From: Orientallactaga sibirica
Lineage: Eukaryota > Chordata > Mammalia > Rodentia > Dipodidae
Length of the DNA: 64,000 nucleotides
NCBI GenBank assembly: GCA_036365145.1
Contig: JAEOAD010000013.1
Location: 43,899,001 to 43,963,000, forward strand
Reading direction: 5' to 3'
How positions within the stretch are numbered: the first letter of the stretch is position 1; each line of letters begins with the position of its first letter. Positions 10,353-20,150 of this stretch are shown here, piece by piece. The notes beneath the pieces are model-generated. The model was not told the DNA's origin and did not search any database. It saw only the letters and a program-made list of their open reading frames with translations. The position numbers and the translations under genes are program-made.

Positions 10353-10581
10353 CTTCATGAACAGGAAACCAAACTTGAATGGATCATTTTTCATGAAGTG
10401 TTAGTTACCACCAAAGTCTACGCTAGAATTGTATGTCCAATCCGTTATGAATGGGTAAGAGATTTATTACCCAAGTTACATGAATTTAATGCACATGATT
10501 TGAGCAGTGTGGCTCGACGTGAAGTGAGGGAAGATGCAAGGAAGAGATGGACAAACAAGGAAAATGTGAATCAGCTGAAAG
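10353..10581 (+). CDS. DHX40: DHX40 coding exon, OB-fold region
   Basis: Exon of 229 bases, the largest in this part of the gene. It encodes [40 protein letters not shown] and a basic tail ([17 protein letters not shown]), about residues 658-733. The F.E...T.K.Y.R...P....W..... pattern is the OB-fold (formerly DUF1605) found at the C-terminus of DEAH-box helicases, which binds RNA and contacts regulatory G-patch proteins in relatives. The exon starts on a codon boundary and ends with one base of a split glycine codon. The phase fits the next exon. Confidence 0.96.
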
Positions 10582-12375
10582 GTAAGTGAATCAGTTTACT
10601 CTGGCTTAAAATTTGTATTTATTTTCTTATTATTTTGGTGTTAAGGGGTGCATACATGCCACAGTGCATATGTAGAGGTTAGAAGACAATTTTGGGGTTG
10701 ATCTTACTTTTCCACCTCATTTGATGCAGGGTTTCTCTGGGTTCTCATTCTGCTGCCGTTTTGTTTTTGTTTTAGTTTTTTGAGATATGGTCTCACTCTA
10801 GCCCAGGCTGACCTGGAACTCACACTGTAGTCACAGGCTGGCCTCAAACTTCAACTGTTCTTCTTGCCTCCCAAGTGTGGGGATTAAAGGCATGTGCCAC
10901 CATGCCTGGCTCTGCTGCTATTTTGCCATAAGCTTCTGGGAAATTCTCCCATTTCTACCTTATATCTTGCCAGTAGTGTGTTTCTGGGTTGTTTTTTTGT
11001 TGTTGTTGTTTGTTTGTTTTTTGAGGTAGGGTATCACTCTAGCCCAGGCTGACCTGGAATTCATGACCTTGAACTCATGGTGATCTTACCTCTGCCTCCT
11101 GAGTGCTGGGATTAAAGGTGTGCACCACCATGCCTGGCTGTTTTTGGCTTTTTATGTGGGACCTGGGGGACTGAGCTCCTGTACTCTGGCTTTAGTGGTG
11201 AGTGCCTTATCCACTGAGCAATCTCTATAGCCACATACTCTTCAGCCTTTTGGGACAGGATTTCACTCTGTAGGCCAGGCTGGCCTCAAACTTGTGACAA
11301 TCCTTTACTTCAGTGCTGGGATTATAGGTGTTCTACTCTTAACTACTAAGACAGTCACCCCCCCCCCGGTAGTCCTTCACTATTTTTGTTTGTTTACAAA
11401 ATTTTGTGAATTATTACCTCAGAACTTACATTTTTCTAGGGCTTTTCCCAAACTATTAGGACTCTAGATAGGAGTCATAATCAGGTGGCATACTGAGCTA
11501 GGGCAGAAAATGTAAATGATAAACTCACATGCATGAAAAACTTGTCAATAAAATGTTTTTTTTTTTTTTTTTTTTTTTTTTGATTTTGCGAGGTAGGGTC
11601 TCACTCTGGTCCAGGCTGACCTGGAATTAACTATGTAGTCTCAGGGTGGCCTCAAACTCTCAGCGATCCTCCTACCTCTGCCTCCCAAATGCTGGGATTA
11701 AAGGCATTGCGCCACCACGCCTGGCTCAATAAAATGTTTTTTATTAATTTTATTTATTTTGGAGAGAAATAGAAAGAATGAGTGCACCAGGGCCTCTAGC
11801 CACTGCAAGTGAACTCCAGACACCTTGTGCATCTGGCTTACGTGGGTACTGGGGAATTGAGCCTCAAACCAGGGTCTTTAGGCTTCACAAGCAAGCACTT
11901 AACCTCTAAGCCATCTCTCCAACCCCCTCTTTATTTTATTTTATTTTTTTTTTGAGGTAGGGTCTCACTCTAGCTCAGGCTGACCTGGAATTCACTATGT
12001 AGTCTCAGGGTGGCCTCGAACTCATGGTGATCCTCCTACCTCTGCCTCCTGAGTGCTGGGATTAAAGACATGCGTCACCATGCCCAGCTTCCCTCTTTAT
12101 TTTTATTTATTTATTTTTATTTTGGTTTTTCGAGGTAGGGTTTCACTCTAGCTCAGGCTGACCTGCAATTCACTATGTAATCTCAGGGTGGCCTCGAACT
12201 CATGGCAGTCCTCCAACCTCTGCCTCCTGAGTGCTCAGATTAAAAGGCATGCACCACCATGCCCGGGTCCTCTTTATTCTTTTTCTTAATGTTGACAAAC
12301 CAGGGTATCTCTTTCTCTAAACCCTTTTAGTACTGAACAGAACTAAAGTTTTATTGGCATAAATTTTTTTTTCAG
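10582..12375. repeat. DHX40 last intron, SINE-dense
   Basis: An old reverse B3/B2-superfamily SINE (about 10640-11235) is split by two reverse B1 copies (about 10760-10911 and 11000-11140). An old B1 lies at 11240-11332 and a C-run at 11358-11367. A reverse B1 with a long poly-T lies at 11558-11727, a reverse DIP-like copy at 11745-11925, and reverse B1 copies at 11940-12090 and 12115-12270. Of the intact copies, all are antisense. The final 100 bases are unique and lead to the acceptor. Confidence 0.76.
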
Positions 12376-12515
12376 GTGGAATATCAAAAGAAGTCCTAAA
12401 GAAAATGCAAAGAAGAAATGATGACAAATCCATATCAGACGCACGGGCTCGTTTCCTTGAGAGAAGGCAGCAGAGGACCCAGGACCATAGTGACACACTG
12501 AAGGAAACAGGCTAA
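12376..12515 (+). CDS. DHX40: DHX40 last coding exon with stop
   Basis: The terminal exon follows a TTTTTTTTTCAG acceptor. It completes the split glycine, reads [20 protein letters not shown] and [18 protein letters not shown], and ends KETG at TAA 12513-12515. It is the charged C-terminal tail of DHX40 (about residues 734-779), probably outside the folded helicase. From memory the human protein has Asp where the splice-spanning codon here gives Gly; that is a minor difference I could not verify. Over the window the seven exons add 304 in-frame residues, which matches the expected C-terminal portion of a 779-residue protein. Confidence 0.95.
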
Positions 12516-12845
12516 GCAATGAACCCTCCAATTCAGGAAGTAGGAAAGCAGCCAGGAAATGTACGTCTGCAGTTGTTGTTACTAACCTGTGGGCTAAAAG
12601 TAACTCAGAGTTCATAAATCAAAGCTCATCAGTACCAACCAGTGGGATTAGAAAGAAAAGACTGGGTTACATAGTCATAGGTACATGAAACCAATGAAAG
12701 ACAATACAATATTCCTCACTTCTATTTTGCTGGCCTTAACTGGTATCAAACGCTGTCATTGAGATATTTTTCAAGTTATTGAATTGTATTTGATCAGCGT
12801 GTATTCCATTTGCATTGAAGCATTAAAGATTATTTTCCTTAAATC
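12516..12845 (+). other. DHX40: DHX40 3' UTR (short form)
   Basis: Non-coding sequence after the DHX40 stop, free of SINEs, ending near an ATTAAA hexamer at 12822-12827. The extent of the 3' UTR is inferred from that signal only. A longer form ending near AATAAA at 13602-13607 is possible. Confidence 0.7.
12822..12827 (+). terminator. Candidate DHX40 polyadenylation signal ATTAAA
   Basis: ATTAAA is the commonest variant of AATAAA. It lies 307 bases after the stop codon in unique sequence. It is followed by T-rich sequence (TTATTTTCCTT) and the GT/CT-rich stretch expected of a downstream element. Confidence 0.6.
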
Positions 12846-13495
12846 TCTTCAAGGCCTTCTTATTACTATTAGAATAGTGTTATATCAGGTATGTGACCAT
12901 TTCCTTCAGAAGGCTGAACTTACATAAGAGGTTTTACTCAGCAATACTTAGATGTCTAACCATTTAATTGCTACAAAGCTTTATAGATATTTAGAGAAAA
13001 GAATCAATTAGTAAATGAAATTGTCTATGGGAGGATTCTTTCTTGACTTAATCCTAATCCTTAAATTGATTTTTTTGGGGATTATACAAATTCCTTTTTA
13101 TATAAAAATATATTGTTTAAAACAGTAGCTATAGCCATTAACCAAAGGACAGATGATATATCTATATATCTATCTATCTATATATATATATATAAAGTTC
13201 TTTTTTTTTTTAGCTATTCCTACATACTTGTATCAGCCCATGTATGTAGGTGTGCCAGTGCTTTGAAGGAGCCCTCTACCTGGCTTACTCTTTTTTGCCT
13301 ACAGCTGCTTGGATAGGACTATTTAATTGCTGACTATGCCCATCCTGAGATGGGCTTTTCAAAGCAGACAACACTTCATTAGTATTTCAAATCAGAACCT
13401 TGAGCCTAGTTAGACACTCGGGCCACTTGCAGCACTTGCCTACTCTTGTTTACTGCTTTGTATTGTAGTTATTTATGTGTATGTCTGTCTTTCTC
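12846..13495. other. Intergenic, mostly unique
   Basis: No SINE is seen here. A TATC/TA microsatellite lies at 13157-13194, followed by a T-run at 13201-13211. No ORF with coding character is visible. Confidence 0.55.
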
Positions 13496-13612
13496 ATTAG
13501 ACTATGCGCTCCTTGTGGGCAGGGACTATCTTTCATGTTTATATCTTTCATGGCATCTAGCATAGTGTTTTGCACATAGTAGTCAATGTCAATGTTTGTT
13601 AAATAAAGGTAT
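13496..13612 (+). mobile_element. LINE-2 (L2) 3' end remnant
   Basis: The stretch has the succession CATTAGACTATGCGCTCCTT, GTGGGCAGGGACTATCTTTC, CATAGTGTTTTGCACATAGT and AATGTTTGTTAAATAAA. This matches in order the well-known L2 3' end (AGACTGTAAGCTCCTTGAGG, GCACATAGTAGG, AATAAATGTTTGTTGAAT). It is an ancient, inactive, non-autonomous fragment shared by placental mammals. Confidence 0.75.
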
Positions 13613-14430
13613 AAGTGTCATTAAAGCTCAAAAGACATGTGAATTTTGAAGTGTTTCCTTTGGTTGTTATTAGTGTTGTTTTGAGACAGGGTCTTACTAT
13701 GTATCCCCTGTCTGGCCGGAAACTTGATACGTAGACCAAGGTAGCCTTAAACTTTGCTTCCCAAATGCTGGGATTATATGTGTATCCACCATATCCTGCA
13801 GTGTATTTTTAGATATTTTGTGTAAATATTAAAACTCTAAATTTTCTATAGGTAGCTGTTTTTAGTTCTTTCCTTTAGATCTAAATAGTCTAAGTTCAAT
13901 GATTAGAAATTTGAAGTCTTTCTTGAAAAATCACAAGCACCCAAATCTTTTATTTTTATTTATTTTGGTTTTTTGAGGTAGGGTCTCAATCTAGCTCAGG
14001 TGGACCTGGAATTCACTGTGTAGACGTAGGGTGGCCTTGAACTCATGGTGATCCTCCTACCTATGTCTCTCACAAGTGCTGGGATTAAAGGCATGTACCT
14101 GGCAACCATATCTTTTAATTGAGGGCAAGTCATGGTGATTTCCCTATTTCCAGCATTGTTAATTTATTAATGTTTAATCATTTCGTACCATCACTTTTCT
14201 CAGTATTTGTTATCAATGTGTTTCCTTAGATGTAGATGTTGGTGAAAGCACTTTTTGTTTTTGTTTGTTTTTATTCAAGGTAGGGTCTCATTCTAGCCCA
14301 GGTTGACCTGGAATTCATTATGTAATCCCAGGCTGGCCTTGAACTCACAGCAATGTTCTTCTACCTCTGCCTCCCAAATGCTGGTATTAGAGGTGTGTGC
14401 CACCATACCTGGCTTTTAAAAAAATTTTAA
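13613..14430. repeat. Intergenic B1 copies
   Basis: An old reverse B1 lies at about 13678-13800. Reverse B1 copies lie at 13962-14105 and 14262-14414. The intervening 13805-13945 and 14106-14255 are AT-rich single-copy sequence. Confidence 0.7.
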
Positions 14431-14629
14431 GGTGGGGCACACTCTCCTGTTGCTAGGGTCCATGTTATGTTGGCCAGGGGGTGATGTCCACCCTCTGCTC
14501 ATTCCATCATTTTCCCTGCCATCATGGAACTTTCCCCTCGAGCCTATAAGCCAAAGTAAACCTCTTTTTTTCCCACAAGCTGCTCTTGGTTGGGTGATTT
14601 TTACCAGCAGTGCGAACCTGACTGCAACA
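14431..14629 (+). mobile_element. 5' LTR (5'-truncated)
   Basis: It contains AAGCCAAAGTAAACCTC (the degenerate polyadenylation part) and ends ...GAACCTGACTGCAACA. It aligns with 15921-16055 of the 3' LTR, but the upstream half is absent, and a B1 copy ends just before it at 14414. Confidence 0.7.
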
Positions 14630-14635
14630 GTAAAA

Positions 14636-14655
14636 TGGTACTAAGGAGTGGAATT
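14636..14655 (+). other. Primer-binding site resembling tRNA-Leu
   Basis: TGGTACTAAGGAGTGGAATT lies 6 bases after the LTR end. It resembles the complement of the tRNA-Leu 3' end (TGGTGTCAGAAGTGGGATT), the primer for which the ERVL class is named. It has several mismatches, as expected for an old copy. Confidence 0.6.
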
Positions 14656-15778
14656 GCTGCTAGACACCTGACGTGTGGTTTTGGCCTTTTGGAGTTGATT
14701 TTTAAGAGGATTTGAAACCTTGACCTAAGAAACTCCTTGCAGTACAGCTTGATGGACTATTCTGCTCAGTTGAAAGGTTTGAATGCAGTAAGAACTACAG
14801 ACTGAGGTTTGGCATATAAGGGAGAGAAGGAGCTTTAGTTGGACTGGGCTAGCAGTTGGTGTGAGATGCTTGCTGTTATGCCCATGTCCTGAGAAGTTGT
14901 GCAGGGTTGCTCTGCATAGAAATGAACTGATGTGAACAGAGGGATATGACACAGAAAAATGAAATATTTGGGCCTAAACTGCTGCCCATTTACCTGCAAA
15001 TTTTTTGAGAGATTATAATTTTTGAGATTGAGCCAGCTGACCTACCCTGGGGCAACAGGAAGAATGTAGACTCTTTTGAAGGGGCCTGAATGCTGAAGGA
15101 GTGTCCTGTTCAAAGTCTGCTTTATTCCCCCCTGGATTAACAAATTGTCACTCTACCTGGTATTATGGTGTATAAGAAATGCAGGAAAGAGAGAGTCATT
15201 GAGTTTGCAATGCGATCTTGTAATTTAGAAACGGCCATGGGCAGGTTTGCTGGATGCCTGCATGGAGATCCCATGGGGCCATGAGGATGGGTCTTGGGTT
15301 GCAGTAGAGACCCAGTGGAGATGCCAGGACCATGAGATGGCTGCCAAGGAGGGCTGCCGGCCCCAGATGAAGTTTTCCAGGACTGTGAGTAGCCTAGCTG
15401 GAGGGGCAGAATTGGAACTCCAGAGACTCGTTGCTGGTTAGAATTATCGCTCTTGGAGATTTGTCATTGACTAGAGTTGTTGGACTTGGAGCTACAGAGT
15501 TTGATGTTTGCCCTGGTTGTTTTAAATTTTGTATTGGTTGAATATTTCTTTGCTTTGCCCAGTGCCATCCTTTGCAGTAGGAATGTTTATTCTGTGTCAT
15601 TATGGGTTTTTGGAAGGACTTTTTTTTGGGTATTATGGCTCAGTTAAAAGACCTTGGATTATGGGGATGTAGGAACATCATTAGGATTGATAAAAACTAT
15701 GGGGACTTTGAAAGTTGCATGAATGCATTGCATTTTACATCATGTATGGTTATCAGTTTATGGGGACCAGGGGCGGAA

Positions 15779-16055
15779 TGTGATTCAGGTGTCCCCATAA
15801 ACTTAAGTGTTCTAAATGCTAGTCTCTCCAGCTGATGGCAATTGAAAATTAAAGCCTCCTGGTGGTAGAATATTGTTGGGGGCGGGCTTATGGGTATTAG
15901 AGCCAGCTTCCCCTTGCCACGTTTGACACACTCTTCTGTTGCTATGGTCTACTGTATGTTGGCCAGGGGTGATGTCCACCCTCTGCTCATGCCATCATGG
16001 AGCTTTCCCCTCGAGCCTGTAAGCCAAAGTAAACCTCTTTTTTTCCCTCAAAAAA
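15779..16055 (+). mobile_element. 3' LTR (3'-truncated)
   Basis: It starts TGTGATTCAGGTGTCCCC directly after a purine-rich tract (GGGGACCAGGGGCGGAA, 15762-15778) that fits a polypurine tract. It ends in an A-run beside a DIP-like SINE. Compared with the 5' LTR it lacks the terminal CACAAGCTGCTC...GCAACA part. Confidence 0.7.
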
Positions 16056-16753
16056 AATTTTTTTAAGGTGGGGCTGGAGAGATGGCTTAGCGGTTAAGGC
16101 ATTTGCCTGCAAGGCCAAAAGATTCCAATTTGATTCTCCAGGACCCATGTAAGCCAGATGCACACGGGGGCACATGCATCTGGAGTTCGTTTGCAGTGGC
16201 TGGAGGCCTTGGTGTGCCCATTCTCTTCCTCTCTTTCTCTGCCTTTTTCTTTCAAATAAATAAATAAATAAATAAATAATTTTTTTTTTTTTAATTTAAG
16301 GTCAGCAAGCCCTAGTGATTCTTTGGTTCCTACCTCTGGGGTTGTAGATGTGGTTGGCCACACCAAGCTATTTATGTGGTGCTAGGGAATTGGCAGTCTC
16401 AGGACCTTGTGCTTGTAAAACAAGTGCTCTTAACTGCTGAGACATCTCCCCAGTCTCTTAGCATAATTTTTTAAAAATTAGATACAGGCTAGTTATTTTA
16501 CAGAATATCCTTGATTTTGGTTTCTCACTTAACTTACACAGTTAAGCTTTTTTTGGGTGGGGGTTGGTTGAGGTAGGGTCTCACTCTAGCTCAGGCTGAT
16601 GTGAAACTCACTATGTATTCTCAGGGTGGCCTTGAACTCTCAGAGATCCTCCTACCTCTGCCTCCCGAGTACTGGGATAAAAGTGTGCGCCACTATGCCG
16701 GGCTGACAGTTAAGTATTTTTGACTTGAATGTTACATGATACAAACTCTCCTA
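16056..16753. repeat. Intergenic SINEs before the tandem duplication
   Basis: A forward DIP-like copy with an (AAAT)n tail lies at 16073-16280. An old reverse B2/B3-like SINE lies at about 16295-16457 and a reverse B1 at 16560-16705. About 50 bases of unique sequence then precede the left duplication breakpoint. Confidence 0.72.
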
Positions 16754-16805
16754 ACATATCACATCTGAAAGTAATGTTGTTGACATTTTTAGTTTGCTTG
16801 TTTGT

Positions 16806-17405
16806 TTTGGTTTTTCGAGGTAGGGTCTCACTCTAGCCCAGGCTGACCTGGAATTCACTCTGTAGTCTCAGGGTGGCCTCGAACTCAAGACGATCCTCCT
16901 ACCTCTGCCTCCCAAGTGCTGGGATTAAAGGCATGCACCACCACACCTGGCTAGGTGACATTTTTATTATATATACGTATCTGTATGATGTGTATGGTGT
17001 GTGTGTGTTGGGATGCATATGTGGAAGTTTGAGGACAACATGGGGTGGTGTTTGAGACAGGGTCTTCCTTGTTTTATTATTATTAATAATAATAATAATA
17101 ATAATTATTATTATTATTATTATTATTATTTTGTTGTTCCTCTTTATGCCCACTAGTCTAGACCAAATTTCCAGTAAACAGGTGGTACTAGGAACAGCAT
17201 GGATCAACACAGAAGTAAAAGCTCTAGATACCCGAAAAGGGTGGCTGACAGACTAGTTTATTTGGTGCACAGAAGGTATATAGGAAGGAGTAATCTGAGA
17301 ATACTGGTCAAGGCTATGTTAGGGAAACCTTTGAAAACCAACCAAAGAAAACCTATGAATTATTTATGAGGTATGTGGATTAGATAAAAATGGGGCCTGG
17401 GCTTG
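16806..17405. repeat. Unit 1: B1, TAA microsatellite and unique stretch
   Basis: A reverse B1 lies at 16810-16953. An old B3-like 3' piece with TG-rich sequence lies at about 16965-17070. An (ATT)n-(TAA)n palindromic microsatellite lies at 17074-17132 and can fold back on itself. About 260 bases that match no SINE follow (17133-17400). The counterpart in unit 2 has a microsatellite about 20 bases shorter (24583-24622). Confidence 0.72.
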
Positions 17406-18615
17406 GGCTGGAGATGTGGGTAGAGTGCTGGCCTAGCATGCATAAGGCTCTGGTCTTGATCTCTACTATGTATAAAGTGGGCTTGGTAGTGCACTCTTGT
17501 TTATCCTAGCACTTGGTAGCAGGTGGAGGGGTCATGGCCAGAGGACCAGAAGTTTAAGGTCATCCTTAAGCTATATAGTAAGTTAAAGGCCAGCCTAAAA
17601 TATATGAGGTCCTGTTTGAAAAAAATAAATTATGGGTCTGGAGAGATGGCCCTTCAGTTAAGGCGCTTGCCTGCAAAACCAAACCACCTGGGTTCAAGGC
17701 CCCAGTATCCATGTAAAGCCAGATGTACAAAGTTATGCATGCATCTGGAGTTTGTTTGCACTGGCTAGAAGCCCTGGTACACCCATTCTCTCGTTCATTA
17801 TTTCTCTCTCCTTGGAATTTAAATAAATAAAAATGATACCTTAACTGGGCATGGTGGTGCTTGACTTTAATCCCAGCCCTTAAAAGGCAGAGGTAGGAGG
17901 ATTATTATGAGTTTGAGGCCAGTCTGGAACTAAAGAGCAAGTTCCAGTTCAGCCTGAGCTACAGTGAGACCCTAACTCAAATAAAAGGAAAAAGGGAAAA
18001 AGAGAGATACCTCCTGGTATCTTAATTTACATATTTACATATTTCACACTTTTCTGTATGTTCAAAGTATATATAGAAAATAAAATCAGTGGGCATGGTG
18101 TATTACACCTTTAATCTCAGCATATAGGACTCTGAAGTAGGAGGGTCTCTGTGTTTGAGGCCAGCCTGGGCTACAGAGTAAATTCTAGGTTGGCTTGGGC
18201 TAGAATGAGACCTTTTCTCAAAAATTATTTGTGGGGATAGAGAGATGGTTCAATTCCCAACCACACACGTAAAGCTGGATATGCATTTGTTTACAGTGGC
18301 AAGAGATCCTGGCATGCTTGCAAGTGTATGTACACACACATCCACACGTAAATGAATAAATTTTAAAAAAGCTTTTTAAAGAAGTTTTAAAATATATTTG
18401 GAAGAAACAGAGAAATGTAGAGAATATGGGCCTGCCAGGGCCTCTTGCCACTGCAAATGAACTCGATGTACATGCCACTCTGCATCTGTCCTTAAGTGGG
18501 TATTAAGGAATTTAACACTGGGCTGTCAGACTTTGCAGGGAAGAGCCTTTAACCACTGAGATATCTTTGCAGTCCCTGATGAGAATTTGATAATGTCAGA
18601 TACTAAATGCTTTAG
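17406..18615. repeat. Unit 1: B4-like, DIP-like and B1 SINEs
   Basis: A composite of an ID-like head (GGGCTGGAGATGTGGGTAGA) and a B1-like body, as in rodent B4, lies at about 17408-17630. A forward DIP-like copy lies at 17637-17835. Forward B1 copies lie at 17845-17990 and 18090-18215. A forward diverged B2-like copy lies at 18229-18365 and a reverse DIP-like copy at 18395-18575. The same order recurs at about 24897-26120. Confidence 0.7.
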
Positions 18616-20150
18616 GGTTCTCATGGTAGTTTGAATATAAACGTATGTCCCCTATAGACTCAGATATTTATTTATTTATTTAAATTATTTGAGAGCGACA
18701 GAGAATGGGCACACCAGGGCCTCCAGCCACTGCAAATGAACTCCACATGCATGTGCCACCTTGTGCATCTGGCTTACTTGGGTACTGGGGAATCAAGGCT
18801 CAAACCCGGGGTCTTTAGGGTTCACAGGCAAGCACTTAACCCCTAAGCCATCTCTCAAACCCCTCAGGTATTTATTTTTAATTTTTATTTATTTTAAATA
18901 TATATATTTTTGTTTGAGAAAGAAAAAGGGAGAGATAGAATGAGAATGGGTGTGCCAGGGCACCCAGCCACTGCAAACGATCTTCAGATGCATGTGTCAC
19001 CTTATACATTTGGCTTACGTGGATCCTAAGGAATAGAACCTGGGTCCTTTGGCTTTGCAGACAAGCACCTTAACTGCTAACCCATTTCTCCAGCCCCCCC
19101 CCCTTTTTTAAGTATTTTATTTATTTGCAAGAGAGAAAAAGAGAGAATTAGCATGCCAGGACCTCCAGCTACTGCAAACAAACTTCAGATGCATGTGACA
19201 CCTTGTGCATCTGGCTGTATGTGGGTACTAGGGAATTGAACCTGGGTCATTTGGCTTTGCAGAATTCACTCTGTAGTCTTGGTGGCCTTGAACTCAGCCT
19301 CCTAGGTGCTGGGACTGAAGGTATGAACCAACATGCCTTTCTTAGACTCAGGTATTTTTATTTTATTTATTTATTTGACAGAGAAAGAGGGAGATAGAGA
19401 ATGGGCACACCAGGGCCTCTAGCCATTGCAAACAAACTCCAGACACATGCGCCCCTTGGGTCCTTTGGCTTTGCAGGCAAATGCCTTTAATCGCTAAGCC
19501 ATTCCTCCAGCCCTTAGGTGTTTAAAAAAAATATTTTATTAAGGGCCAGGTGTAGTGGCTCACACCTTTAATCCCAACCCTTGGGAGGCACAGGTAGGAA
19601 GATTGCCTAGAATTCAAGGCCCCCTGAAACTACATAGTGAATTCCAGGTCAGCCTGAGCTAGAGTGAGACCCTACCTTGAAAAACCAAAAAACAAAAAAA
19701 AATTATTGAGAGAGAGAGAGAGAAAGGCAAATAGAGAATGGGTGCACCAGGGCTTCCAGCCACTGCAAATGAACTTTAGATGCATATGCCGCCTTGTGCA
19801 TCTGGCTTTATGTGGGTACTGGGAAATTGAACCTGGGTCTTTTGGCTTTGCAGGCAAGTGCTCTAACCACTAACCCATCTCTCCAGCTATCAAGTATTTT
19901 TGAGTAAACTTCCTACTTAAGTCTCCAGCAGGCATATATCTGCTAGAGGAGGTGTGTCATTGGGGGTGGATCTTGAATCCAGCTCTACTGGTTATGTAGG
20001 GAGCCAGTTTGAGCTCTGGCTGTTGGTGCTTGTAGATGTCGGCTTCTCTCTCTCTGCTATAGATGCTGACATGAGCCAGTTTCTTTGCAGTGATAGAGCT
20101 TTCCGTGCAGTCTGTAAGCCTGAAATAAACCCTTTCCTCCGTAACCTTCA
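18616..20150 (+). mobile_element. Unit 1: old LTR-like element broken up by nested SINEs
   Basis: The left piece is 18621-18665 (ATGGTAGTTTGAATATAAAC, then GTCCCCTATAGACTCAGA). The right piece is 19892-20150 (GAGGAGGTGTGTCATTGGGG, then GTAAGCCTGAAATAAACCC). They read as two ends of one rodent LTR-like repeat, probably MaLR-related. The block between them consists of reverse DIP-like copies at about 18668-18862, 18890-19098, 19110-19260, 19355-19515 and 19695-19888, a truncated reverse B1 at 19262-19344 and a forward B1 at 19543-19690. The LTR family is uncertain. Confidence 0.6.

Larger units (their letters stand above)
14431..16055 (+). mobile_element. ERVL-MaLR-type LTR element, non-coding, near-complete
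   Basis: An old endogenous retrovirus-like element is read from two related flanking LTR segments (14431-14629 and 15779-16055). Both share the blocks TGTTGGCCAGGGG, TGATGTCCACCCTCTGCTCA and TTTCCCCTCGAGCCT, then AAGCCAAAGTAAACCTC. Between them lies about 1.15 kb of internal sequence with MaLR-like phrases but no gag or pol reading frame, as expected for this non-autonomous class. The 5' LTR lacks roughly its first 140-150 bases, and the 3' LTR lacks its last 75 or so, where a DIP-like SINE follows. The family assignment is from memory of rodent MaLR (ORR1/MT) consensus sequences. Confidence 0.72.

Noticed and set aside
15247..15441. Short frame within the MaLR internal region
   Set aside because: MaLR internal sequences are non-coding. 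The frame is 64 codons with no retroviral motif.
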